Shown: piece by piece, positions 1 to 5,844 of the stretch | Layout of the letters: every line of letters starts with the position of its first letter | Numbering within the stretch: the first letter of the stretch is position 1 | Assembly (NCBI GenBank): GCA_021782055.1 | Contig: JAJXVP010000063.1 | Coordinates: 1 to 12,376, forward strand | Length of the DNA: 12,376 nt | Source: a bacterium | GTDB lineage: Bacteria > Spirochaetota > Spirochaetia > JABEVK01 | Reading direction: 5' to 3' | The notes under the pieces: generated by a model | What the model was told of the DNA's origin: nothing | Seen by the model: the letters and a program-made list of their open reading frames with translations, nothing else | The model's database searches: none | Made by a program: the position numbers and the translations under genes

Positions 1-142
1 CGACAAGCTCTAAAGAGTCTAAGAACAGGGGCGCTTTTTCAAAGGAAGCTTCTGGGTCCCACGTCGGTTCAACCCAACCGTGCCGCAGACGTTTGAGCTC
101 TGTGAGTAAAAAATCCCTGGCGTACCTTAGCGCCCCCGACAT
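1..142 (-). CDS. Acyl/peptidyl carrier protein-like protein (3' end outside window)
   Basis: An open frame starts at ATG 142-140, one nt after the pyp stop, and runs off the left edge after 47 codons. The visible protein begins MSGALRYARDFLLTELK and ends ASFEKAPLFLDSLELV. A helix-rich N-terminus, an ASFE segment and a DSL motif followed by ELV match the 4'-phosphopantetheine attachment region of acyl carrier proteins, with Ser43 as the predicted attachment serine. This is a few residues later than in typical stand-alone ACPs. Translation is probably coupled to pyp, because the only ribosome contact upstream lies inside the pyp end. If it is a carrier protein, it could hold an acyl or aryl thioester, and its position after pyp raises the possibility of a role in delivering the p-coumaroyl chromophore; that is inference. 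Only about half the domain is visible, so it could instead be the first domain of a larger protein. Confidence 0.62.
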   Translation of the reverse strand, partial: MSGALRYARDFLLTELKRLRHGWVEPTWDPEASFEKAPLFLDSLELV

Positions 143-143
143 T

Positions 144-521
144 TTAGATCCGTTTGACAAAGATAAAGTAATCAGAGCCAGCAACGGCTTTCATCATGTG
201 AACCTTGACCTTGGTTGGTTTCATGTTGTAGTCAAACGTGTATTCAAAAAGGGTATCGAGCTTGCCCGATTTTACACCGTCTTGAAACTTTCCAAAGAAC
301 TCGGGGCGGTTGGTGCAGGGGGCCACCTCCTTAAAGAAGTTCTTACCCAAAACGGCCTTGGGGTCGCGTCCCGTAATGGCTCCCTCAACCGCGTTGTACT
401 GCAAAATGGTGCCGTTAGCGTCGACTTTGACGGCACCAAAGGCCAGCTTGTCGACGTCGTCGTTACCCATCTTCGACAGCACGTTGGCCAGATCGTTAGA
501 CTCAAAGCTTAGGACTTCCAT
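144..521 (-). CDS. pyp: Photoactive yellow protein (PYP)
   Basis: This is a 125-residue PAS-fold blue-light receptor, the same length as the Halorhodospira halophila prototype and alignable to it from memory without gaps. The family binds p-coumaric acid through a thioester to Cys69 and undergoes a photocycle on blue light. Every key residue is present at the canonical number: Tyr42 and Glu46 (phenolate hydrogen bonds), Thr50, Arg52, Cys69 in [10 protein letters not shown], and Met100. Further family signatures are ILQYNA, ITGRDP, GKNFF, FEYTFDY and PTKVKVHM, ending FVKR. The start is secure: AAGGAGG lies 5 nt upstream of the ATG. It is cytosolic and follows the EAL phosphodiesterase gene by 36 nt on the same strand, so both are probably on one transcript; the carrier-like gene follows after 1 nt. 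The enzymes that make and activate p-coumarate (tyrosine ammonia-lyase, coumarate ligase) are not in the window and may lie to the left. Confidence 0.98.
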   Translation of the reverse strand: MEVLSFESNDLANVLSKMGNDDVDKLAFGAVKVDANGTILQYNAVEGAITGRDPKAVLGKNFFKEVAPCTNRPEFFGKFQDGVKSGKLDTLFEYTFDYNMKPTKVKVHMMKAVAGSDYFIFVKRI

Positions 522-557
522 CTTAACCTCCTTGGTTCCTAAATACCTTATTGATGC

Positions 558-1616
558 TTAAGGGCGCGCCGCAAAGTGGGGCGAGCCTAGATCAGCAGAA
601 GGGGGGCCCCACAAGTAACCTTGGGCTAAATCGGCACCCTCGTGGGTTACAAAGGCCAGCTCCTGTGCGGTTTCTACCCCTTCGGCTAAAAGCTTGATGC
701 CATTCTCGCGGGCAATAGTGGCGAGGGCCCGAAAGACCGACTGTTTGACGGGGTCGCGCTCAATTCCACGTATAATCGCGAGGTCGATTTTTATGATGTC
801 AGGTCTAATCTGAACCAGGCGGTTGAGCGAGGAATACCCGCTTCCGACGTCATCAAGGGCGATCTGAAAGCCGTTTTTTCGATAAAAGGTGAGGATTTTT
901 TCCAGGTGATTCCAGTCGTCCACCTCTTCAGTTTCGATCACCTCAAAAACTACCCGCTCGGGAGAAATTCCCAGCTGACGTGCCAGACCTACGGTACTTT
1001 CCAGGCAAAAAATCGGGTCATAGATGGCTGTAGGAACAAAGTTGATGAAAAGTTTGGTTTGTGAAGGGAACCCAGCGGCGGTTTTTAAGGCGCTTTGGCG
1101 GGCTTGACGGTCTAAGTTGAACAACAACCGGTTTTCTTGGGCGGCTCCGAACAATCGCGAAGGGGGAATCAAAGCGCCCTTCTCATCTTGGCCGCGAATC
1201 AGGCACTCATAGCCGAACAGCGTTTGCTGTGGCAAATCCCAAATGGGGTGAAAATGACTTACCAGCCGGTTGTGGGTCAGAATATCGGTTAGAAACCTCG
1301 CCTCGGTCAAAGCCTCCCAGCTCGCGAGGGTACGAATTTCGACCTCGGGACTAAGAGCAAAACTCGAACCGGGGGTAAAGAGGAGCATCGTGTCTTGCTT
1401 TTCGAGCGGCGTCCAGGCAGAAAATTGTAAAAGTGCCTTTAAAAACTCGGCAAAGGAGTCTACAGGAAAAGCCTGGTCAATCGAATTCACCCCACCGTTA
1501 GTCGCCGCCAGCGCTTGTTCAACCTTGGCCTTGAGAAGGGGCCGGGGTGCCTGGAGAAAAACCGTTCCTGGTCCCGAAGGAACCGAGGGGCATAGTTCGC
1601 ACTGGGAACACGACAT
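558..1616 (-). CDS. EAL-domain cyclic-di-GMP phosphodiesterase with N-terminal Cys motif
   Basis: A predicted cytosolic enzyme that hydrolyses c-di-GMP to pGpG. From the ATG at 1616 it has 352 residues. The C-terminal two thirds is an EAL domain with a full set of catalytic motifs: YECLIRG (the EAL signature as ECL), LFINFVPTAIYDP (metal-binding Asn), FEVIETE, ALDDVGSGYSSL, IIKID, LLAEGVET and QGYLWG. The INF-PTAIYDP and FCL-STV blocks resemble a widespread group of EAL proteins that have a cysteine motif at the N-terminus. Here that motif is CSQCELC (Cys3, Cys6, Cys9), followed by a roughly 100-residue region I do not recognise. There is no GGDEF, PAS or membrane segment. An alternative TTG start at 1652 would add 12 residues, but it overlaps the predicted -35 box and has no Shine-Dalgarno. 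As the first gene before pyp, it is the obvious candidate output of the light sensor. Confidence 0.93.
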   Translation of the reverse strand: MSCSQCELCPSVPSGPGTVFLQAPRPLLKAKVEQALAATNGGVNSIDQAFPVDSFAEFLKALLQFSAWTPLEKQDTMLLFTPGSSFALSPEVEIRTLASWEALTEARFLTDILTHNRLVSHFHPIWDLPQQTLFGYECLIRGQDEKGALIPPSRLFGAAQENRLLFNLDRQARQSALKTAAGFPSQTKLFINFVPTAIYDPIFCLESTVGLARQLGISPERVVFEVIETEEVDDWNHLEKILTFYRKNGFQIALDDVGSGYSSLNRLVQIRPDIIKIDLAIIRGIERDPVKQSVFRALATIARENGIKLLAEGVETAQELAFVTHEGADLAQGYLWGPPSADLGSPHFAARP

Positions 1617-1623
1617 ATTATGA

Positions 1624-1652
1624 ATAATAAGCGCGATCAAAGCGTTGGGCAA
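1624..1652 (-). promoter_or_regulatory. Predicted promoter of the EAL-pyp operon, near-leaderless
   Basis: On the minus strand, TTGCCC (1652-1647) and TATTAT (1629-1624) are separated by 17 nt. Only 7 nt (TCATAAT) lie between the -10 box and the ATG at 1616, so transcription would begin at or next to the start codon. No Shine-Dalgarno precedes the ATG. The -10 box matches consensus at 5 of 6 positions and the -35 box at 4 of 6. Confidence 0.5.
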
Positions 1653-1658
1653 ATTTGT

Positions 1659-1673
1659 TGAGTAAATTGCTCA
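1659..1673. promoter_or_regulatory. Dyad between divergent -35 boxes (possible operator)
   Basis: TGAG-N7-CTCA is centred at 1666, in the 22-bp gap between the predicted -35 boxes of the EAL-pyp and rib promoters. A dimeric regulator here could affect both directions. Four-base half-sites occur easily by chance, and no regulator gene is nearby. Confidence 0.2.
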
Positions 1674-1674
1674 C

Positions 1675-1703
1675 TTGACGCGAGCCAAAAATATCAATAT
1701 TTT
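1675..1703 (+). promoter_or_regulatory. Predicted promoter of the rib operon
   Basis: TTGACG (1675-1680, 5 of 6 matches) and TATTTT (1698-1703, 4 of 6) are 17 nt apart. The expected transcription start near 1710 falls just before the first paired base of the FMN riboswitch at 1711, which independently supports the call. Confidence 0.62.
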
Positions 1704-1710
1704 TTGAATT

Positions 1711-1848
1711 GATCTTTGGGGCGGGGTGACTGAAAGGCTTGCTTTTGAGAATTCCCCACCGGCGGTACAGCCCGCTACCCGGCTTGCGGAAGCCGGTTGA
1801 ACCGGTGAAAATCCGGTGCCGACGGTAAAGTCCGGATGGGAAAAGATC
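1711..1848 (+). ncRNA. FMN riboswitch (RFN element)
   Basis: An aptamer in the 5' leader of the rib operon that binds FMN and lowers expression of riboflavin genes. The conserved RFN blocks appear in order: GGGGCGGGGTG near 1718, CCACCGGCGGTACAGCCCGC near 1755, then GGTTGAACCGGTGAAAATCC, GCCGACGGTAAAGTCCGGAT and GGGAAAAG. The closing stem P1 is visible as GATCTTT (1711-1717) with AAAGATC (1842-1848). A variable arm around 1776-1796 (CCGGCTTGCGGAAGCCGG) is also paired. It lies about 100 nt before ribD and controls the operon that begins there. Confidence 0.96.
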
Positions 1849-1854
1849 ACCGGC

Positions 1855-1946
1855 GTTTCGTCGGCAAAATCCGCGCCGCGCTCGCAGTTGGCAGAGCCGC
1901 ACAGGGTTCTCCTGTGCCCTTTTCCCGACGGAACCCGCCCCGGGGC
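1855..1946 (+). promoter_or_regulatory. Riboswitch expression platform with alternative pairings
   Basis: Three competing pairings are visible downstream of the aptamer. GCACAGG/CCTGTGC (1899-1905 with 1911-1917) forms a terminator-like hairpin. GGGTTC (1904-1909) can pair with GAACCC (1931-1936), which would break that hairpin. GTTTCGTCGG (1855-1864) can pair with CCGACGGAAC (1925-1934) as 10 bp with one G-U, competing with the second pairing. The likely ribosome contact for ribD, GGGG at 1942-1945, sits in the palindrome GCCCCGGGGC. Whether control is by termination or by hiding the ribosome site cannot be decided from sequence alone. Confidence 0.5.
1899..1923 (+). terminator. Terminator-like hairpin in the rib leader
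   Basis: A perfect 7-bp GC-rich stem with a 5-nt loop (GTTCT) is followed by CCTTTT. The T tract is short and broken by C, so an intrinsic terminator would be weak. It is placed where an FMN-dependent attenuator is expected, about 35 nt before the ribD start. Confidence 0.45.
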
Positions 1947-1951
1947 TTCCG

Positions 1952-3058
1952 ATGAACTCACAAGAATTATTTCATGAAGCCTGGCGTCTTGCCCGAGAAG
2001 TCCCCGCTTCCACCTTGCCGAACCCTCCCGTAGGGGCTGTTTTGGTGAAAGATGGGCGTATTTTAGCCTCGGGCGCGCACCGTGGCCCTGGTCAGCCTCA
2101 TGCCGAGGTTGTCGCCCTCGAGGAGGCTAGACGCCGGGGGATAGACGTGCGCGGTGCTGTTTTGTACTGCACGCTTGAACCTTGTTGCCATACCAGCCCA
2201 GGAAAACGAACCCCTCCCTGCGTTCCTCGTTTAATTAACGAGGGGATTAAAGAGGTTTGGATTGGCTGTGCCGACCCTAACCCGGAAGTGGCCGGACAAG
2301 GCGCCGCCCAGTTGTCTCAAGCAGGAATTGCCGTGCACTGGGCACCCGACCAGGCTCCCTATCAAGATTTAATTCGTGAGTTTCGTGTAGGAATTTTGGA
2401 GCACCGCACTTGGGTGACGTTGAAATGGGCTCAAACTCTGGATGGTTATGCGGCGGCCCCCGACGGAAGTTCCCAATGGATTACAGGGCTTGAGGCTCGA
2501 ACCGAGGCCCACCGCCTCCGTGCCCGCTGTCAGGCGGTGTTGGTGGGGGCCGGAACCCTACGCCGCGATAACCCCTCGTTGACGGTCCGCCACGTGGAAG
2601 GTCAGCAACCCGCGCGCTTGATTTTGGCCGGACAACAACCTTTACCAGAACACGCCCAGGTGTTTACCGATGAGTGGCGCGACCGAACGTGGGTTTTGGC
2701 TCAGCCGGGAACGCCTGCCTGGGATCAAGCGCCAAGGTTGACTCCTGGCCGCCGTTTAGCCGCAGCGACGCCTGCCGATGTCGTGCGCGTACTTTATGAA
2801 GTGGGCCTGGGTTCTGTACTGGTCGAAGGGGGGCCACAAATTCTTACAGCCTTTTATTCGCAAGGGGTTTGGGATTCTTTAGCTGTCTTTCAGGCACCCA
2901 AGCTGTTGGGGGCCGGTCAAAAAGCCTTGGTTGGCACCGCTGTGTCGATGGCGGACGCCCGTGAGCTTAGAGTGAGGCAATTCTCCCGTTTAGGCTTTGA
3001 CCTGTTGTGGGAGCTAGAAAGGCAAGGGGAGGGGGACGATGTTCACGGGACTGATTGA
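1952..3058 (+). CDS. ribD: Bifunctional riboflavin biosynthesis deaminase/reductase RibD
   Basis: Catalyses two cytosolic steps of riboflavin synthesis: deamination of the pyrimidine from the GTP cyclohydrolase II product, then NADPH-dependent reduction of its ribosyl side chain. The 368 residues are normal for the fused form. The N-terminal deaminase domain carries the zinc motif HAE (50-52) and PCCH...PPC, with His50, Cys78 and Cys90 as probable ligands. The loop between the two cysteines (TSPGKR region) is about three residues longer than in the E. coli enzyme. The reductase domain starts near residue 150 with VTLKWAQTLDGYAA and continues through VLVGAGTLRRDNPSLTVR and VLVEGGPQILTAFY. It is the first gene after the FMN riboswitch. 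Its Shine-Dalgarno is poor (GGGG, 6 nt before the ATG), and its last 20 nt overlap ribE. Confidence 0.97.
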   Translation: MNSQELFHEAWRLAREVPASTLPNPPVGAVLVKDGRILASGAHRGPGQPHAEVVALEEARRRGIDVRGAVLYCTLEPCCHTSPGKRTPPCVPRLINEGIKEVWIGCADPNPEVAGQGAAQLSQAGIAVHWAPDQAPYQDLIREFRVGILEHRTWVTLKWAQTLDGYAAAPDGSSQWITGLEARTEAHRLRARCQAVLVGAGTLRRDNPSLTVRHVEGQQPARLILAGQQPLPEHAQVFTDEWRDRTWVLAQPGTPAWDQAPRLTPGRRLAAATPADVVRVLYEVGLGSVLVEGGPQILTAFYSQGVWDSLAVFQAPKLLGAGQKALVGTAVSMADARELRVRQFSRLGFDLLWELERQGEGDDVHGTD

Positions 3059-3668
3059 AGAAGTGGGGCGTTTGACCGCACGCCGAGCCTTGGCTCAGGG
3101 CGTTCGATTACGAATTGCCGCGCCGAGGTTGTCCTCTGGAACAACCGTGGGTGCCTCAATTTCGGTGCAGGGTGCTTGCCAAACCGTGGTAGCCCTCGGC
3201 CAGGATTGGTTTGAAGTTGATGCGGTGGGGGCTACCCTCGCAAAAACGACGTTGGGCAACCTGGGGGTGGGGGCTAGCCTCAATTTGGAACGGGCATTAC
3301 GGGCGGATCAGCGCCTCGATGGTCACCTGGTAGCCGGGCATGTTCAAGGGGTTGGGACGGTAAAACGGTTTAATCCCGTGGGCGACGCGTGGCTTCTTGA
3401 GGTAGAGCTGCCCCGGGAGCTACGGCGTTACACCTTAAGCGAAGGCAGTATTGCTTTGGACGGGGTGAGCCTGACCATTGCCGGGGTTACACCCTTGGGG
3501 GTAACCGTATCGGTGATCCCCCATACTCGTGTTGAAACGACGTTAAAAAATCTTAAACCGGCGAGCCGGGTTAATGTTGAAACCGATGGGGCTGTCAGAG
3601 CTGCCTTTGCGGCTAACGAACCTTCGGGCTTGACCTGGGACGACTTAAATTCTTGGGGGTATTCATGA
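3039..3668 (+). CDS. ribE: Riboflavin synthase, alpha subunit
   Basis: Converts two molecules of 6,7-dimethyl-8-ribityllumazine into riboflavin plus the pyrimidine that RibH reuses. The protein opens with the hallmark MFTGLIEEVG and consists of two similar lumazine-binding barrels. The first contains GACQTVV in place of the more common GVCLTV form, then NLERAL. The second contains DGHLVAGHVQGVG and DGVSLTI. The 209 residues are typical. The start is supported by AGGGGAGGGGG just before the ATG, although it lies inside the end of ribD (20-nt overlap), implying coupled translation. The stop overlaps the ribBA start as ATGA. The gene is called ribC in some nomenclatures. Confidence 0.96.
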   Translation: MFTGLIEEVGRLTARRALAQGVRLRIAAPRLSSGTTVGASISVQGACQTVVALGQDWFEVDAVGATLAKTTLGNLGVGASLNLERALRADQRLDGHLVAGHVQGVGTVKRFNPVGDAWLLEVELPRELRRYTLSEGSIALDGVSLTIAGVTPLGVTVSVIPHTRVETTLKNLKPASRVNVETDGAVRAAFAANEPSGLTWDDLNSWGYS

Positions 3669-4885
3669 ACAACGCCACCATTCCTGAGGCGCTTGACCAG
3701 CTCCGACGGGGCGGCATCATCATCGTCTCGGACGATGACGACCGCGAAAACGAAGGCGACTTTATTTTGTCGGCAGAATTGGCTACGCCGCAGACCATCA
3801 ACTTTCTTGCCGCCGAGGGGCGGGGCCTCATTTGTGTTGCCCTTCCGCCGGATCGGGCTCGCGCTCTGGATTTGTCGATCCCTCAACGAGCTAACGCCCT
3901 GCATGGGACCGGGTTTACCGAGAGTGTCGATTTGGCGGCACTTCCCGGAACGGGAATCTCGGCCTCGGACCGCTGTGAAACGATTCAAGCTCTCGCCTCT
4001 CCTTTGACCAAGCCTGATGACTTGGCTCGCCCGGGGCATGTGTTCCCGCTGATCGCCAAGCCTGCTGGGGTTTTGGAGCGTCGGGGCCACACCGAGGCGA
4101 CGGTCGACCTGTGTCGGTTGGCCGGGTTACAACCCGTCGGTGTCTTGTGCGAGATCATGAACCCCGACGGTACTATGGCCCGCCGACCCGAGCTTGAAAA
4201 GGTCGCCCAGCGTTACGGCTTTCCGCTTATTACGGTCGAACAGCTAGCCCAGTATCGGCGGCTTCATGAAGCCCAAGCGCGAGAAACCTCCCAGGCTCTT
4301 TTACCGACCAAATGGGGAGACTTTACGTTACATTACTTTGCCACCACCGACGGCGAGGTTTTAGCACTTACCCCCGGGCCCTTGGCCGACGCCCTTCCAA
4401 AAGTTAAACCTCTCGTCCGTCTGCATTCGGAATGTTTGACCGGTGAGGCCTTTGGTAGCCTTCGCTGCGACTGTGGTCCGCAGCTGGACAAGGCCTTAGA
4501 ACGGATCGCTGACGAAAAGCACGGGGCTGTGATTTATCTAAGGCAAGAGGGGCGTGGCATCGGTCTTGAGGCCAAGGTCAAAGCCTACGCCCTTCAAGAT
4601 CAAGGTTTGGACACCTATGACGCCAACACGGCTCAGGGGCTCCCGGCGGACGCCCGCACCTACGACGCCGCTGCGGCTATCTTGCGGTCCTGGGGCTGGA
4701 CGAGTATTCGGTTGCTGACCAACAATCCGTTAAAGGTTGAGGCTTTGCGTCGGCATGGCTTAGATGTTGAAGTGGTTCCCATTGCTGTTGGTGCCACAAC
4801 GACTAATCAAGCGTATTTGCAAACCAAAAAAGAGCGGTTCGGTCACTGGTTGGAACCAGGCACCGCCGTTAAGGAGAAAGCATGA
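3665..4885 (+). CDS. ribBA: Bifunctional 3,4-dihydroxy-2-butanone-4-phosphate synthase / GTP cyclohydrolase II
   Basis: Supplies both precursors of lumazine: the four-carbon phosphate from ribulose-5-phosphate and the pyrimidine from GTP. The N-terminal synthase domain has [10 protein letters not shown] (23-32), [29 protein letters not shown] and [10 protein letters not shown]. The C-terminal cyclohydrolase domain (from about 215) has [18 protein letters not shown] with the three zinc cysteines, [21 protein letters not shown] and LLTNNPLK. Both active sites look intact, and 406 residues is normal for the fusion. I start it at ATG 3665, which forms a 4-nt ATGA overlap with ribE and has GGGGG upstream; the TTG at 3653 would add only four residues and seems unlikely. 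The stop overlaps the ribH start in the same way. Confidence 0.97.
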   Translation: MNNATIPEALDQLRRGGIIIVSDDDDRENEGDFILSAELATPQTINFLAAEGRGLICVALPPDRARALDLSIPQRANALHGTGFTESVDLAALPGTGISASDRCETIQALASPLTKPDDLARPGHVFPLIAKPAGVLERRGHTEATVDLCRLAGLQPVGVLCEIMNPDGTMARRPELEKVAQRYGFPLITVEQLAQYRRLHEAQARETSQALLPTKWGDFTLHYFATTDGEVLALTPGPLADALPKVKPLVRLHSECLTGEAFGSLRCDCGPQLDKALERIADEKHGAVIYLRQEGRGIGLEAKVKAYALQDQGLDTYDANTAQGLPADARTYDAAAAILRSWGWTSIRLLTNNPLKVEALRRHGLDVEVVPIAVGATTTNQAYLQTKKERFGHWLEPGTAVKEKA

Positions 4886-5346
4886 AAGTTTTTGAAGGGA
4901 AGTATGAGGGCAAGGGCCGCAAAGTGGCCATCGTTGCCAGTCGTTTTAACGATTTGGTCACAGGGCACCTCGTCGAAGGCGCACAAGATGCCCTCGTGCG
5001 GCATGGTGTCGCCGACGATGACCTGACCTTGGTTAAGGTTCCTGGCGCCTTTGAAATTCCGCTCGTTGCGGGAAAGCTGGCGCGAAGCGGGCGCTATGAC
5101 GCAGTTATTGCTTTGGGGGCTGTCATTCGTGGGTCTACCCCGCACTTTGATTATGTGGCCGCCGAGGTATCGAAAGGGATTGCCCATGAAAGCCTCGCCA
5201 GCGGGGTACCCATCGCCTTTGGGGTGCTGACCACCGATACGATTGAACAAGCCTTGGAACGAGCTGGCCTGAAAGCGGGCAATAAAGGTTGGGACGCCGC
5301 CATGACCGTTTTAGAACTGATGGATTTACTGCCTCATTTGAGCTAA
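4882..5346 (+). CDS. ribH: 6,7-dimethyl-8-ribityllumazine synthase
   Basis: Condenses the butanone phosphate with the ribitylamino-pyrimidine to give lumazine, the substrate of riboflavin synthase; the family forms pentamers or 60-mer capsids. The 154 residues include SRFN (20-23), VPGAFEIP (53-60) and [14 protein letters not shown] with the catalytic His88 at the usual number, then [14 protein letters not shown] lies just upstream, and the ATG overlaps the ribBA stop (ATGA). It is the last of the four rib genes, so the operon encodes the whole route from GTP and ribulose-5-phosphate to riboflavin apart from the separate dephosphorylation step. No FMN/FAD synthetase (ribF) is in the window. 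Confidence 0.97.
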   Translation: MKVFEGKYEGKGRKVAIVASRFNDLVTGHLVEGAQDALVRHGVADDDLTLVKVPGAFEIPLVAGKLARSGRYDAVIALGAVIRGSTPHFDYVAAEVSKGIAHESLASGVPIAFGVLTTDTIEQALERAGLKAGNKGWDAAMTVLELMDLLPHLS

Positions 5347-5349
5347 ACT
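5344..5349 (+). promoter_or_regulatory. -10-like hexamer just before the BLUF gene
   Basis: TAAACT ends 6 nt before the BLUF ATG, and the same hexamer recurs before ychF. No convincing -35 box is seen 16-18 nt upstream. The TAA is also the ribH stop codon, so part of the match may be chance. If used, the BLUF gene would have its own leaderless transcript besides read-through from the rib operon. Confidence 0.3.
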
Positions 5350-5355
5350 GAAGGC

Positions 5356-5811
5356 ATGAACCCGTCCTATTTTCTGGTTTATGCCAGCACGGCCGTCCGG
5401 GATTTTTCAGAAGAGGAGCTCTTAACCCTTCTGGAAGAGGCCCGGAGGTTTAACGCTGACCAGGGTATTACCGGAATTCTCTTGTATTTGCCTCGCACCT
5501 TTGTTCAGGTTCTCGAGGGGAGGCAGGAAGTCCTTCAGTCCCTCTATGAAAAAATCACGCGGGATCCTCGGCATAAAAACTGCGAAGTCATCGTCCAAGG
5601 GGCCCGTCTTTGCCGAAGGTTTTCGTCCTGGACCATGGCTTTTCGCAATCTGAGCGGCCTGACGCCGCAGGAAGTTCCTGGGTTTTCCGCTGTCTTGGAC
5701 AAGCCCCTCACCTGGTCGGAGCTTCTTGCGGAACGTGACCCACTCTTGCGACTGGTGTACTCTTTCGCCGTTCCTACCGATGGCTTAGAGGAATTTCCCA
5801 AAGCCCTGTAG
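5356..5811 (+). CDS. Stand-alone BLUF-domain blue-light sensor
   Basis: A 151-residue protein whose first 100 residues are a BLUF domain, which binds FAD noncovalently and switches a hydrogen-bond network on blue light. The key photochemical residues are present: Tyr9 in LVYAS, Asn33 in ARRFNADQGITG, Gln51 in FVQVLEG, and Trp92 and Met94 in SSWTMAF. DPRH (70-73) is also typical. The remaining 50 residues are a helical tail, as in short PixD-type BLUF proteins, with no output enzyme. It must therefore act on a partner; candidates in the window are the EAL protein and the next gene's product, but this is inference. It starts 10 nt after ribH. GAAGG is only 1 nt from the ATG, too close for a normal Shine-Dalgarno, so translation is either coupled to ribH or leaderless. 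The gene sits directly behind the pathway that makes its flavin precursor. Confidence 0.96.
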   Translation: MNPSYFLVYASTAVRDFSEEELLTLLEEARRFNADQGITGILLYLPRTFVQVLEGRQEVLQSLYEKITRDPRHKNCEVIVQGARLCRRFSSWTMAFRNLSGLTPQEVPGFSAVLDKPLTWSELLAERDPLLRLVYSFAVPTDGLEEFPKAL

Positions 5812-5832
5812 CCCCTTGGGGGTTGATTCTAT

Positions 5833-5838
5833 TACAAT
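5833..5838 (+). promoter_or_regulatory. -10-like hexamer just before the cNMP-domain gene
   Basis: TACAAT (5 of 6 to consensus) ends 6 nt before the ATG at 5845. No Shine-Dalgarno is visible and no -35 box is convincing. The arrangement matches the other leaderless candidates in this window. Confidence 0.35.
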
Positions 5839-5844
5839 AGCGCA

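Noticed and set aside
1617..1652. TTG start for the EAL gene adding 12 residues
   Set aside because: No Shine-Dalgarno precedes it, the TTG forms part of a -35 box with correct 17-nt spacing, and the CSQCELC motif sits naturally just after the ATG at 1616.
1671..1961. Minus-strand open frames (94 and 96 aa) over the rib leader
   Set aside because: They coincide with the FMN riboswitch and its platform, whose RNA structure explains the sequence.
3653..3664. TTG start for ribBA
   Set aside because: The ATG at 3665 makes a standard ATGA overlap with ribE and has a GGGGG ribosome contact.
3428..4090. 220-aa open frame on the minus strand across ribE and ribBA
   Set aside because: It is antisense to two intact, motif-complete rib genes, has no ribosome site or recognisable domain, and is low-complexity in composition.
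5812..5830. Hairpin CCCCTTGGGG as a terminator between BLUF and the next gene
   Set aside because: The possible stem is only 3-4 bp with a very small loop and no T tract.
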